Origin: Clostridia bacterium
Lineage (GTDB): Bacteria; Bacillota; Clostridia; Oscillospirales; CAG-272
DNA length: 64,000 nucleotides
Reading direction: 5' to 3'
NCBI GenBank assembly: GCA_017408585.1
Contig: JAFQUJ010000012.1
Span: forward strand, 1-64,000
This document shows, in pieces, positions 8,049 through 15,665 of this stretch. Numbering within the stretch: the first letter of the stretch is position 1; each line of letters begins with the position of its first letter. The notes under the pieces are model-generated. The model saw only the letters and a list, made by a program, of their open reading frames with translations. It was not told where the DNA came from and did no database searches. The translations under genes were made by a program, and so were the position numbers.

Positions 8049-9131
8049 TTAAGGCTCAATCAGCATAGCATCTCCAAAGGAGAAGAAGCGATATTTTTCC
8101 TCGATTGCGCACTCGTAGGCGCGCATAATTCTTTCTCTGCCATAGAATGCGCTAACAAGCATTAAAAGCGTGCTCTCGGGCAAATGGAAATTCGTAATCA
8201 GAGCATCAACAGCCTTGAATTTATAGCCCGGAAAGATGAAAATTCCCGTATCGTCGCTCATTGGGACAATCTCACCCTCGGGAGTTGCAACGCTTTCGAG
8301 AGTGCGAAGAGAGGTTGTGCCGACTGCGATTGTGCGTCCGCCCGCACGCCTTCTTTCGTTTATGATTTTTGCGCTTTCCTCGCTTACAGAAATAAACTCG
8401 GAGTGCATTATGTGGTCGCTTATGTTGTCCTCTTTCACAGGACGGAAGGTGCCAAGCCCCACATGGAGCATAACGGGCACAATAGCCACGCCCTTGGCTC
8501 TTATTTTTTCAAGTAGCTCGGGGGTGAAGTGAAGCCCTGCGGTAGGCGCTGCGCTAGACCCGTTTTCACGCGCATATACGGTTTGATAGCGTGACTGGTC
8601 CTCTAGCTTTTCGGTAATATAAGGGGGCAAGGGCATAGAGCCGATTAGCTCAAGCACCTCGTAGATCGTCTTAAATTTTTCGTGGTCAAACTCAAACGAA
8701 ACAATTCGGTTTCCGTCCTCGACAATGTCGCAAACGGTTGCTGTAAGAATGTCGGAAAAGTTGATTTTACCACCTATTTTTATCTTCTTGGCAGGGCGAA
8801 GAAGAACCTCCCAGGTATCATTTCCCTTCTGCTTTAAAAGAAGCATCTCGATTTTCGAGGGGGCAGAGGCGAAGTCACCCTCGGGGCGAACCTTTTCACC
8901 CCAAATCCTTGCAGGAATAACTCGAGAATCGTTTATAACGAGAGTGTCACCCTCTCTTAAATAATCAATAATATCGTAAAAATGCCTGTGCTCAAGCTCT
9001 GAGTTATGGAGCACCATAAGCCGTGAGTGGTCGCGAGGCTCACACGGAGATTGCGCAATGCGCTCCTCGGGGAGCTCATAGAAAAAGTCGCTTGTGCGAA
9101 GGCTGGTTTCTGGAAGAGTGTTTTTTATCAT
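8049..9131 (-). CDS. queA: S-adenosylmethionine:tRNA ribosyltransferase-isomerase QueA
   Basis: This 360-residue enzyme transfers ribose from SAM to preQ1 in tRNA, forming epoxyqueuosine. It carries FFYELPEERIAQSP, VINDSRVIPARIWG, SSAAPTAGLHFT and TTSLRTLE, all family motifs. Length is normal. It is the first gene of a seven-gene leftward operon whose promoter lies at 9206-9234. No queF, tgt or queG is in the window. Confidence 0.96.
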   Translation of the reverse strand: MIKNTLPETSLRTSDFFYELPEERIAQSPCEPRDHSRLMVLHNSELEHRHFYDIIDYLREGDTLVINDSRVIPARIWGEKVRPEGDFASAPSKIEMLLLKQKGNDTWEVLLRPAKKIKIGGKINFSDILTATVCDIVEDGNRIVSFEFDHEKFKTIYEVLELIGSMPLPPYITEKLEDQSRYQTVYARENGSSAAPTAGLHFTPELLEKIRAKGVAIVPVMLHVGLGTFRPVKEDNISDHIMHSEFISVSEESAKIINERRRAGGRTIAVGTTSLRTLESVATPEGEIVPMSDDTGIFIFPGYKFKAVDALITNFHLPESTLLMLVSAFYGRERIMRAYECAIEEKYRFFSFGDAMLIEP

Positions 9132-9205
9132 ATCAAACCTACGAATGTGTCTAAATTAAGAATAGCGCATATGCTTTTTAGTGAAGCAATACTTCTTTAG
9201 TTTAT

Positions 9206-9234
9206 ATTATATAGTATAAACGAAATATTTTCAA
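9206..9234 (-). promoter_or_regulatory. sigma-A promoter of the queA-miaA-yggS-sepF-yggT-lspA-rluD operon
   Basis: On the minus strand TTGAAA, 17 nt, TATAAT. It is divergent from dapA, and the operon genes that follow are spaced 26 nt or less. Confidence 0.75.
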
Positions 9235-9267
9235 CTCATTTTTGAAATTTTGGAGGATTTTCAGATT

Positions 9268-10155
9268 ATGAACACAAAAAAACCGATTTTTACAGGGTGC
9301 GCAACAGCTCTTGTAACACCCTTTAAAGACGGAGAAATAGATTTTGATGCCCTTTGTGGCTTGATTGATTTCCAAATTGACTCAGGGGTGAGAGCTATTG
9401 TTGTACTGGGTACAACGGGTGAGAGCTGTACGATAAGCTACGAGGAGCGAGACGAGATAATCAAGGTCGCAAGGGACAAGATAGGGAAAAGAGTCCCCCT
9501 CATTGTTGGCGCAGGCTCAAACAATACCAAAATTGCGATAAATCTCACACAGGGTGCGCAAAATTTGGGTGCAGATGCGGTGCTTCTGGTCACGCCTTAC
9601 TATAATAAGGCAACGGAAAGGGGGCTTGTCGAGCACTATAAGGCAATAGCGAGCGAGAGCGACCTTCCAATAATCTTATATAGCGTTCCGTCACGAACAG
9701 GTGTTAAAATCACACAAGGCACACTTGACGGGCTTTGCAGGTGCGAAAATATAGTCGCCATAAAGGAAGCGAGTGGTGACATTAGCGAGCTGGAGGGAAA
9801 AATCTCACGCTTTTATGATAGATACGATTTTTACTCAGGCTGTGACGAGCTGATTTTGCCCACCTACTCTCTTGGTGGCAAGGGCGTAATTAGCGCTGTG
9901 GCAAATGTAATCCCTCAAAAAATAGCCACCCTGTGTGCGTTATTTGAAAACGGACACATAAAAGAGGCAACAGCCCTCGCCCTTAAAGTAAGCCCTCTAA
10001 TTAAGGAAATGTTCGCCGAGGTCAACCCAATCCCCGCCAAGTGCGCACTCTCGATTATGAATAGGTGCGAAAACGCCCTTCGCCTACCTCTTACCCCCTC
10101 GTCACGAGAGGAGCAAATAAGAGCGCTTCTTGAAGAAAATGGCTTGATAAATTAA
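9268..10155 (+). CDS. dapA: 4-hydroxy-tetrahydrodipicolinate synthase DapA
   Basis: This 295-residue TIM-barrel aldolase condenses pyruvate with aspartate semialdehyde for lysine and diaminopimelate synthesis. LGTTGESCTIS binds the substrates; YSVPSRTG and the Schiff-base lysine in VAIKEASGD (K166) are present. GGAGG lies 12 nt before the ATG at 9268; an in-frame start further upstream would include that site. It is divergent from queA and followed by a convergent terminator and hairpin array. Confidence 0.95.
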   Translation: MNTKKPIFTGCATALVTPFKDGEIDFDALCGLIDFQIDSGVRAIVVLGTTGESCTISYEERDEIIKVARDKIGKRVPLIVGAGSNNTKIAINLTQGAQNLGADAVLLVTPYYNKATERGLVEHYKAIASESDLPIILYSVPSRTGVKITQGTLDGLCRCENIVAIKEASGDISELEGKISRFYDRYDFYSGCDELILPTYSLGGKGVISAVANVIPQKIATLCALFENGHIKEATALALKVSPLIKEMFAEVNPIPAKCALSIMNRCENALRLPLTPSSREEQIRALLEENGLIN

Positions 10156-10263
10156 TAATAAAAAATATGGTGGAAAACGGGTGGTTCTTAGCGGAGAATT
10201 ATAAAAAGACCACTAAGTGCAAGCGTCGCAGTTGTCTTATCAAATATGGGCTAAGCCCACCCC

Positions 10264-10322
10264 TTTACAAACAAAAAGAGCAAGAATAGAAGGATTTTCT
10301 CCTTTTCTTCTTGCTCTTGTTT
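10264..10322. terminator. bidirectional terminator between dapA and the surface protein gene
   Basis: ACAAAAAGAGCAAGAA pairs with TTCTTGCTCTTGTTTT around an inner AAGGA/TCCTT stem. The same GAGCAAG stem reappears in terminators near 21512, 38103 and 53650. Confidence 0.7.
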
Positions 10323-10324
10323 TT

Positions 10325-10512
10325 CTTTTTGTCGATATGTGAGCTTCGCCCACTCGATATATTGTCGCTCCGCGCCAATTCGATATGATATAAATCCCTC
10401 GTTTGCGTGGCAAACATATCGAGTGCGTCAGCACATATCGAACGCCACAGGCGTATATCGAAAATCCCGCGAGGGATTTATCTCGATGCGTGTTCTCCGT
10501 TAAGGATAACAC
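10325..10512. repeat. hairpin array 1 (TCGATAT linkers)
   Basis: This is a chain of short hairpins joined by TCGATAT or ATATCGA. Stems include GTTTG/CAAAC, GTGC/GCAC, ACGC/GCGT, AAATCCC/GGGATTT and, at the end, GCGTGTT/AACACGC. Stem sequences differ while linkers stay nearly fixed. It lies between convergent genes. An open frame across it is not a gene. Confidence 0.75.
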
Positions 10513-10538
10513 GCTAAATCCACCATATTTTTGCTGTA

Positions 10539-13500
10539 TTATTTTTTAAGAGTATTGAACTTGTACTTATAGTTCTTTGAAGCGTTATTTTTCTTGAATA
10601 CAGTAAAGTAAACTGTCAAGAAGATAGCGCCCGCAACAAGCACTGCGCCAACTGCGATAATAGCCCATACCCACCATTCTAAGCCCTCTTTTTGTAGCCT
10701 TGGAATGAATATTTCGTTTCCTTGCTTTGTTTTGCAAAGTGAGCAAATTCTTTCCTTCATGCCCTCGCGCGTTGTGGTTGGCTCAAATATAATAACATCG
10801 GTCCAAATGTGAGCGCCCTGCTCCTCAGCCTCTTCAAATGAGAGCTGTGGAATTTGCTTGGTTTCGGTTGCAGGACAGTTTGCACAATAGAAGTAGTTAT
10901 ATCCGGGTGATGCGCAGGTTGGAGCAACTCTTTGAGCGTCATTTCTTTGCATATGGTGAACGCCTGTTGGCTCGGTTTCAACAACCTCCTGTGACAAGCA
11001 ACGCTCACAGGTCTTTATCGACTTGCCCGGTGTTCCACAGGTTGCGGGGATTTGAACAATCTCGCTTCCGTCCTCGCCCTTAATGAAGTTGTGACCGAGA
11101 GGGGAGGTTAGAAGAGTGGTTTCGTCGGTGTTGTGTGCCTCGATATAGTTTTGTGACCATTCCTTGCAGTCAATGCATCTTCTACGAATATAGTAGTAAA
11201 TGCTTGTGCAAACATTATAGTCCATTTGACCCTCATCCCAATTGTGCTTGTTGTTTCTTGGAATGGTTTCAAGCTTTTGTACGCTATTACAAATCTTACA
11301 GAATTCAGCGGTATAGCCTTCCTTTGAGCAGGTAGGAGCGACATCGTGCTCCTTGCTTCTTTCCCAAACATGGGTTATGCCCTCGTGTGGAACAAAGTCT
11401 GATTTTGTAGAAAGACCACATTGTAAGCACTCGTAAGCGGTGTAGCCATCCTCAAGACAGGTTGGGTCGTGAATTACGGTGTCATATTTATGGTCGAAAT
11501 AAACATTAGCCTTTGTCAAAAGAGCAGAGCCGGCATTAAAGCTTGTGAAGATTGAAGACTTAATAAGGTCGGGAATGCTAGACCAAATTTGAGATAGAGT
11601 TCTTCCATAGAAGTCGGGGTTATCCTCGAGCTTGTATCTTTCTGCGAAGTCCTCAACGAAGATTTCCTTGAGCATGCCCTTCTTGTTGTCGTAATCTGAC
11701 TCGATTTGTGCAATCTCGGCGTCAAGAGCGAAGGCGTTACCGAGAGATTTAACATCTGTGCCGATAATAATTCTTGTAGCAAGAGCGTTCTTGAACGCGC
11801 CATCGTTTATTATTTTTGCATTTACCTTTAAGGTGTCAAATACAAGGTGAGCGTTTGCCTTTGATTGAGCGAAGGCGTTTGTGCCGATTTGCTCGCTGAT
11901 ATACTCAACACCGGTTACAAGCTTTAGATTAGGCATATCCTGAAATACAGCTTGCTCAAGTCTTTGAAGCGACATAGGAAGATAAACCTCTTCAATGTCA
12001 GTGTTCTTGTAGAATAGTCCAAGAGGAACTCCGCCCTTTTGGTCATTATACCAGCCACCATAAATTTTGGTAGTTCCAAGAGGAATTTCAATACCGACAA
12101 TCTCGTGTTGCTTTAGAGTTACCTCCATGTCGTCCTTATTTATATAAGTAAGAGAGGTACAGCCATAGGATGTAAGATATGTATCTGCCTCAAGCTCTGA
12201 ATCCGTGTCGGTTGAGAAGCCGAATAGGTTGCTTGCCTTGGTATAGAAGGTTTCAACATATTTTTTGCCCTCGCGCTCGTATCTTACCTTTATCTTAACA
12301 TAGGTAGAGGCTGGGTCTGGGAAAACATAATCGAAGGTGCTGGTATTGCAACGCGCACAGGTGTTTGTGTAGATACCCGGTGTTGCGCCCTTTTTAGGTC
12401 CACCAACGGACATATCGCTTGTCATAATGGTAATTACATTATGACCGAGGGCAAATCTGTCGGCAACATAAGAGCCATCACAATAGTCACATTTATAGAA
12501 GATCTGTCCGTCCTCTGTACAAGTAACGGTAATAGCGTTTGCAAGATATTTGTGCTTAGAGTTAGGAGATGAAGGGCAAGTGTTTGGAACAACGGAATAT
12601 GTTCCGTCGGTATTTTGTACTGTTTTGTAGTCAACGGAGATAAACTTTGATACATCAATGTTGATTGTACCGCCTTGTACATCGACCTCAAAGCACTTGT
12701 CGCGCCCTGCGGGATACCAGCCGGCAAATCCATCGGGCAGAGTAATCTTGCCTCCATAGAAGGTCATTTTACAAAGAATGACATCATCGGATGCGCTAAT
12801 ATCGTGTATGAGAGGATAGGTTGAGCCTGTGATTTCCAGCTCAGCGCTCGGATATACATTTACAAGAGCCTCGTTAAGACCAACGGAGCGAAGAATGTAT
12901 TCGCACTTGATTTTTCCCCAAAGCTCAAGCCTCATGGCTTCTGCGCCAAATCCCGCTGCGCTGTTTTCAAATCTCATAAGCGGAACATTTGAATTAATGG
13001 TTACATTTTTACCAACCCATATACGCTGTTGGGATAGATTTGTGTCCCAGTTCATATCACCATAGCCGTGACAGGATGTTCCGTAAAATGCGCCGTTTGC
13101 AGTGTTGTTTGAGGTAAAGTTGATAGTTCCTTCGCCAAAGAAGACAACACCATTGCGCTGAGCACCGGTAGCATATTGACAGTTTGAGATATTAAGAGTG
13201 TGTCCGTTAAGGTCAAGCACATGAACCTGCCAGCCCGATGCGGCGCTAAGCTGTTGAGTTAAGGTCATATCCCTGCCCATTTTGATATAGGTCCAGTTGC
13301 TTTCCTTGAAATAATTAAGAAGCTCAGTTTCGTTATTTGCAACCTTACCCGACGCCTCGTAAACCTTCATATCGCGAGTGAGCGTAATCTTCGCACCGGG
13401 CGCATAGAGCACGCCATCGTCGGTTACCCAGCCAAAGAAGGTGTTACTTGAGTTTGAATACTTTTGGGTTCGGAGAGTTATCTCAGTGCCACTCTCCTCT

Positions 13501-13640
13501 TGAACCTTATCCTTTTGCTCGTAGTCACCATTGTAATAATAGAGGGTGAAAATCTCGGCGTTAGCGGTGATTGCGAGAAGCATCACAAAAAACGCGCAAA
13601 TAATAGTTAATAAAAATACCTTTCTTAAAGACTTACTCAT
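10539..13640 (-). CDS. large membrane-anchored surface protein with InlB-like, beta-helix, LRR_5 and CxxC repeats
   Basis: The product has 1033 residues. A signal peptide (KVFLLTIICAFFVMLLAITANA) is followed by an InlB B-repeat-like part (FTLYYYNGD...FFGWVTDDG) and a beta-helix-like region (residues 95-320) with repeated LDLNGHTL-type strands. A BspA-type LRR_5 stretch runs about 490-640. At least five CxxC modules with PTCSKEGYTAEFC patterns and trailing GHNF or HNW follow. A C-terminal membrane helix (WWVWAIIAVGAVLVAGAIFL) and basic tail end it; no LPXTG is seen. The likely role is adhesion or matrix building. Its promoter at 13733-13761 is consensus. Confidence 0.8.
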   Translation of the reverse strand: MSKSLRKVFLLTIICAFFVMLLAITANAEIFTLYYYNGDYEQKDKVQEESGTEITLRTQKYSNSSNTFFGWVTDDGVLYAPGAKITLTRDMKVYEASGKVANNETELLNYFKESNWTYIKMGRDMTLTQQLSAASGWQVHVLDLNGHTLNISNCQYATGAQRNGVVFFGEGTINFTSNNTANGAFYGTSCHGYGDMNWDTNLSQQRIWVGKNVTINSNVPLMRFENSAAGFGAEAMRLELWGKIKCEYILRSVGLNEALVNVYPSAELEITGSTYPLIHDISASDDVILCKMTFYGGKITLPDGFAGWYPAGRDKCFEVDVQGGTINIDVSKFISVDYKTVQNTDGTYSVVPNTCPSSPNSKHKYLANAITVTCTEDGQIFYKCDYCDGSYVADRFALGHNVITIMTSDMSVGGPKKGATPGIYTNTCARCNTSTFDYVFPDPASTYVKIKVRYEREGKKYVETFYTKASNLFGFSTDTDSELEADTYLTSYGCTSLTYINKDDMEVTLKQHEIVGIEIPLGTTKIYGGWYNDQKGGVPLGLFYKNTDIEEVYLPMSLQRLEQAVFQDMPNLKLVTGVEYISEQIGTNAFAQSKANAHLVFDTLKVNAKIINDGAFKNALATRIIIGTDVKSLGNAFALDAEIAQIESDYDNKKGMLKEIFVEDFAERYKLEDNPDFYGRTLSQIWSSIPDLIKSSIFTSFNAGSALLTKANVYFDHKYDTVIHDPTCLEDGYTAYECLQCGLSTKSDFVPHEGITHVWERSKEHDVAPTCSKEGYTAEFCKICNSVQKLETIPRNNKHNWDEGQMDYNVCTSIYYYIRRRCIDCKEWSQNYIEAHNTDETTLLTSPLGHNFIKGEDGSEIVQIPATCGTPGKSIKTCERCLSQEVVETEPTGVHHMQRNDAQRVAPTCASPGYNYFYCANCPATETKQIPQLSFEEAEEQGAHIWTDVIIFEPTTTREGMKERICSLCKTKQGNEIFIPRLQKEGLEWWVWAIIAVGAVLVAGAIFLTVYFTVFKKNNASKNYKYKFNTLKK

Positions 13641-13732
13641 AATATCTCCTTTAAGCCCATTGGCAGTGTTTTAAGACAAAATAACCAAAATCCCAAGCCC
13701 AAAAGGGCGCAGTTATGGCATTTTACATAACA

Positions 13733-13761
13733 ATTATACTATATATTTTTTATTTTGTCAA
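13733..13761 (-). promoter_or_regulatory. consensus sigma-A promoter of the surface protein gene
   Basis: On the minus strand TTGACA, 17 nt, TATAAT: a perfect match to consensus. It predicts strong expression. Confidence 0.85.
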
Positions 13762-13794
13762 GGCATTTTATATTTTATATTAAAAATGAAATGC

Positions 13795-14165
13795 TAACGC
13801 ACGCGAGGTACTACGCAAATGAGGAATGCGGAATGAGGATAAGTGACAGTCCAAGAACACGAGCGAAAGCGATGTGCGATTGGGTATTGGAACTTATGCA
13901 AGGGAGTGCGAAGCACGAGTCGCAATGCGGAATGAATTGTGCCTTTGGCACATGAATTGCAACTGCGTTGCATGAATTGAACGCAAGCGTTCATGATTTG
14001 CTCCTACGGAGCATTGATGCACACAAGGACACATATAGGTCGATATGTCCTAACGGACTCGATATGTTGCTAACGCAACTCGATATGCGCTTCGTGCTCG
14101 ATATGCTCCTGCGGAGCGTTCGGTTTGCCACCGGTGGCTCTCGGCTCGTGCCGAGTATGGAGCGT
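13795..14165. repeat. hairpin array 2 (mixed ATGAATT and TCGATAT linkers)
   Basis: Successive stems TGTGC/GCACA, GCAAC/GTTGC, GAACGC/GCGTTC and GCTCC/GGAGC are joined by ATGAATT-type linkers. Then GTCC/GGAC, GTTGC/GCAAC and GCTCC/GGAGC are joined by TCGATAT. The stretch 13937-14030 is nearly identical to 21670-21760 in array 4. It lies between divergent genes, directly upstream of the promoter at 14194. Confidence 0.8.
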
Positions 14166-14193
14166 TTAATTTTGCCTGTGGGGGCGTCCCCAC

Positions 14194-14222
14194 TTGACAA
14201 AATGAAAAAAATGTTGTAAAAT
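14194..14222 (+). promoter_or_regulatory. sigma-A promoter for the PH-SHOCT gene
   Basis: TTGACA, 17 nt, TAAAAT. A GTGGGGGCGTCCCCAC hairpin lies immediately upstream; the same hairpin lies in the alaS leader at about 15634. Confidence 0.75.
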
Positions 14223-14289
14223 GGTATAAGGTAAAATGGGGTAGAATGTTGAAACGCCGTTTTAAGACAAGAGAAAGGGGGGCTTGATT

Positions 14290-14832
14290 GTGAAAAGCGC
14301 CGCACAAATGGATAAATATGCGCTTGAGCATGGATTTGTTTACAATAACAAAAGCGCCCTAAAGCATTTTGAGGTCATTCAAAAGCACCTAAGGCGTGAC
14401 GAAAATGTTCTTCTCGCCATGGCTCCCTGTGGAATTTATAACGGTGGAGCGATAGTGATGAACGGAATTTGCGCTGTTGCGTTTACCGATAAAAGACTAA
14501 TTTACGCACAAAGGGGATTTTTTGGTAGCGAGCCTGTAAAGATTGTCAACCTCGATAATGTAAACGATATACAAAAGGACACCTTTGGACTCTTTGATGG
14601 CAAGGTGTGTATAGACACCTTAAAGGAAACCGTGCGACTCAACTTCTCAAAGCTTCAGCTCTCGGACGCATTTATGGCGATTGTTGAGGTGCTCGAAATC
14701 TATAAGCGCAAAAACGAGGAAATCGTTTTACCTGTGATTGAGGAGCTTGAGCAATGGAAGCGCCTTTACGACAGAAAAATCATTACCAAAAAGGAATTTG
14801 AGGAAAAGAAAAGACAGCTTCTTGGACTCTAA
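14290..14832 (+). CDS. bacterial PH-domain protein with C-terminal SHOCT domain
   Basis: This soluble protein has 180 residues. The middle (residues 35-140) has FTDKRLIYAQRG and FGLFDGKVCIDT strands typical of YokE-like bacterial PH domains. The C-terminus (about 150-180) is a clear SHOCT domain: IEELEQWKRLYDRKIITKKE, closing with KRQLLGL. Such proteins are short, cytosolic and of unknown function, often near membrane proteins. GTG at 14290 was chosen because GGGGG lies 7 nt upstream. The convergent neighbour is a membrane protein. Confidence 0.8.
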   Translation: MKSAAQMDKYALEHGFVYNNKSALKHFEVIQKHLRRDENVLLAMAPCGIYNGGAIVMNGICAVAFTDKRLIYAQRGFFGSEPVKIVNLDNVNDIQKDTFGLFDGKVCIDTLKETVRLNFSKLQLSDAFMAIVEVLEIYKRKNEEIVLPVIEELEQWKRLYDRKIITKKEFEEKKRQLLGL

Positions 14833-14837
14833 AAACA

Positions 14838-14874
14838 TAAAAAACAGCCACAGGTGTGGCTGTTTTTTAGCTTT
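14838..14874. terminator. bidirectional ACAGCCAC-type terminator
   Basis: AAAAACAGCCACAGGTGTGGCTGTTTTTT. Close relatives of this stem end genes at 47859-47885 and 49296-49322. It serves both the PH-SHOCT gene and the convergent membrane gene. Confidence 0.8.
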
Positions 14875-14879
14875 TTGAC

Positions 14880-15461
14880 TTATTTTCTTTTAGGGCTTGC
14901 GCTGATTCCGTAAAGGAGCGTGTAAATTGACGCAATCAAAAGAAAGGCAACTAAAACCCATTGAAGAGAGACTCTTGAAAGAACGGGACGGGCGAAGATG
15001 TAAACGCCCACGCTCACCATTAAAATAGCAATTGCAAGCGAAAGAAGCGAATACTTCATTTTCGACGATGCGCCTCTGTAATAGTACGCCCTTACAAGCT
15101 CAATTGTGCCTCGTAGCCAAAGCGCAACGCCGAGCACCTGACAGGGATCGCTAATCGAAATAATTTTAAATTGTGACAATAGCAAGCCGAGCGCGATAAG
15201 CGACAAAAGAACAATCTCAACGATAATTAAAATTTGAATTGCCCCGCTCGAGCTCTTGACCCTCCTGAACAGATAAATTATCACATAGTAAAGAATCGCA
15301 ACAGCGAGTAGAGTGTCTATTAATTTAGCTCCCCAGCCCTTAAAAAACAAATCAGTCTTAGCCCAAATAGGAGCGACGATAAGAGCGCAAATAGCGATAA
15401 GAACGGAGAGGACAATATATACCCAAAAGAATGAAGTCTTTTTAGCGTTTATTATTTTCAT
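14880..15461 (-). CDS. six-helix membrane protein, possibly HdeD/DUF308-like
   Basis: This 193-residue hydrophobic protein has about six helices in three pairs, with WLRGTIELVRAYYYRG after the fourth. The paired-helix pattern and the charged RGxxE segment recall HdeD/DUF308 membrane proteins, but the match is weak. GGAGG precedes the ATG and the promoter at 15491-15519 is clear. It appears monocistronic. Function unknown. Confidence 0.6.
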   Translation of the reverse strand: MKIINAKKTSFFWVYIVLSVLIAICALIVAPIWAKTDLFFKGWGAKLIDTLLAVAILYYVIIYLFRRVKSSSGAIQILIIVEIVLLSLIALGLLLSQFKIISISDPCQVLGVALWLRGTIELVRAYYYRGASSKMKYSLLSLAIAILMVSVGVYIFARPVLSRVSLQWVLVAFLLIASIYTLLYGISASPKRK

Positions 15462-15490
15462 TTTGCACCTCCAAATAAAAGACTATAATC

Positions 15491-15519
15491 ATTGTAACAA
15501 ATTTTGATAAAAAATTCAA
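15491..15519 (-). promoter_or_regulatory. sigma-A promoter of the six-helix membrane protein gene
   Basis: On the minus strand TTGAAT, 17 nt, TACAAT, about 30 nt before the start codon. Confidence 0.7.
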
Positions 15520-15544
15520 GTAATAGATAAAAATTTATTTTCTA

Positions 15545-15573
15545 TTGACAAGTTATAAAATGCGTGCTAAAAT
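15545..15573 (+). promoter_or_regulatory. sigma-A promoter of alaS
   Basis: TTGACA, 17 nt, TAAAAT, giving a leader of roughly 85 nt. The leader holds a GTGGGG/CCCCAC hairpin just before the AAGGAG ribosome site. It is too short for a T-box. Confidence 0.75.
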
Positions 15574-15665
15574 ATTAGGCGAACAAAAGAATTAATATTA
15601 TTCACCTATGATATATAGGAACGAAATTTATGCCCGTGGGGGCGTCCCCACAAGGAGTTTTTGTT

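Noticed and set aside
10240..10512. 90-codon open frame on the minus strand
   Set aside because: It lies wholly within a terminator and hairpin array 1; the codons follow the repeat pattern and there is no ribosome site.
14880..15461. Export or efflux function for the six-helix membrane protein
   Set aside because: No transporter motif is visible; only a weak HdeD/DUF308 resemblance can be supported.
15574..15665. T-box riboswitch before alaS
   Set aside because: The leader is about 85 nt with only a short GTGGGG/CCCCAC hairpin. A T-box needs a specifier loop and an antiterminator, which are not visible.
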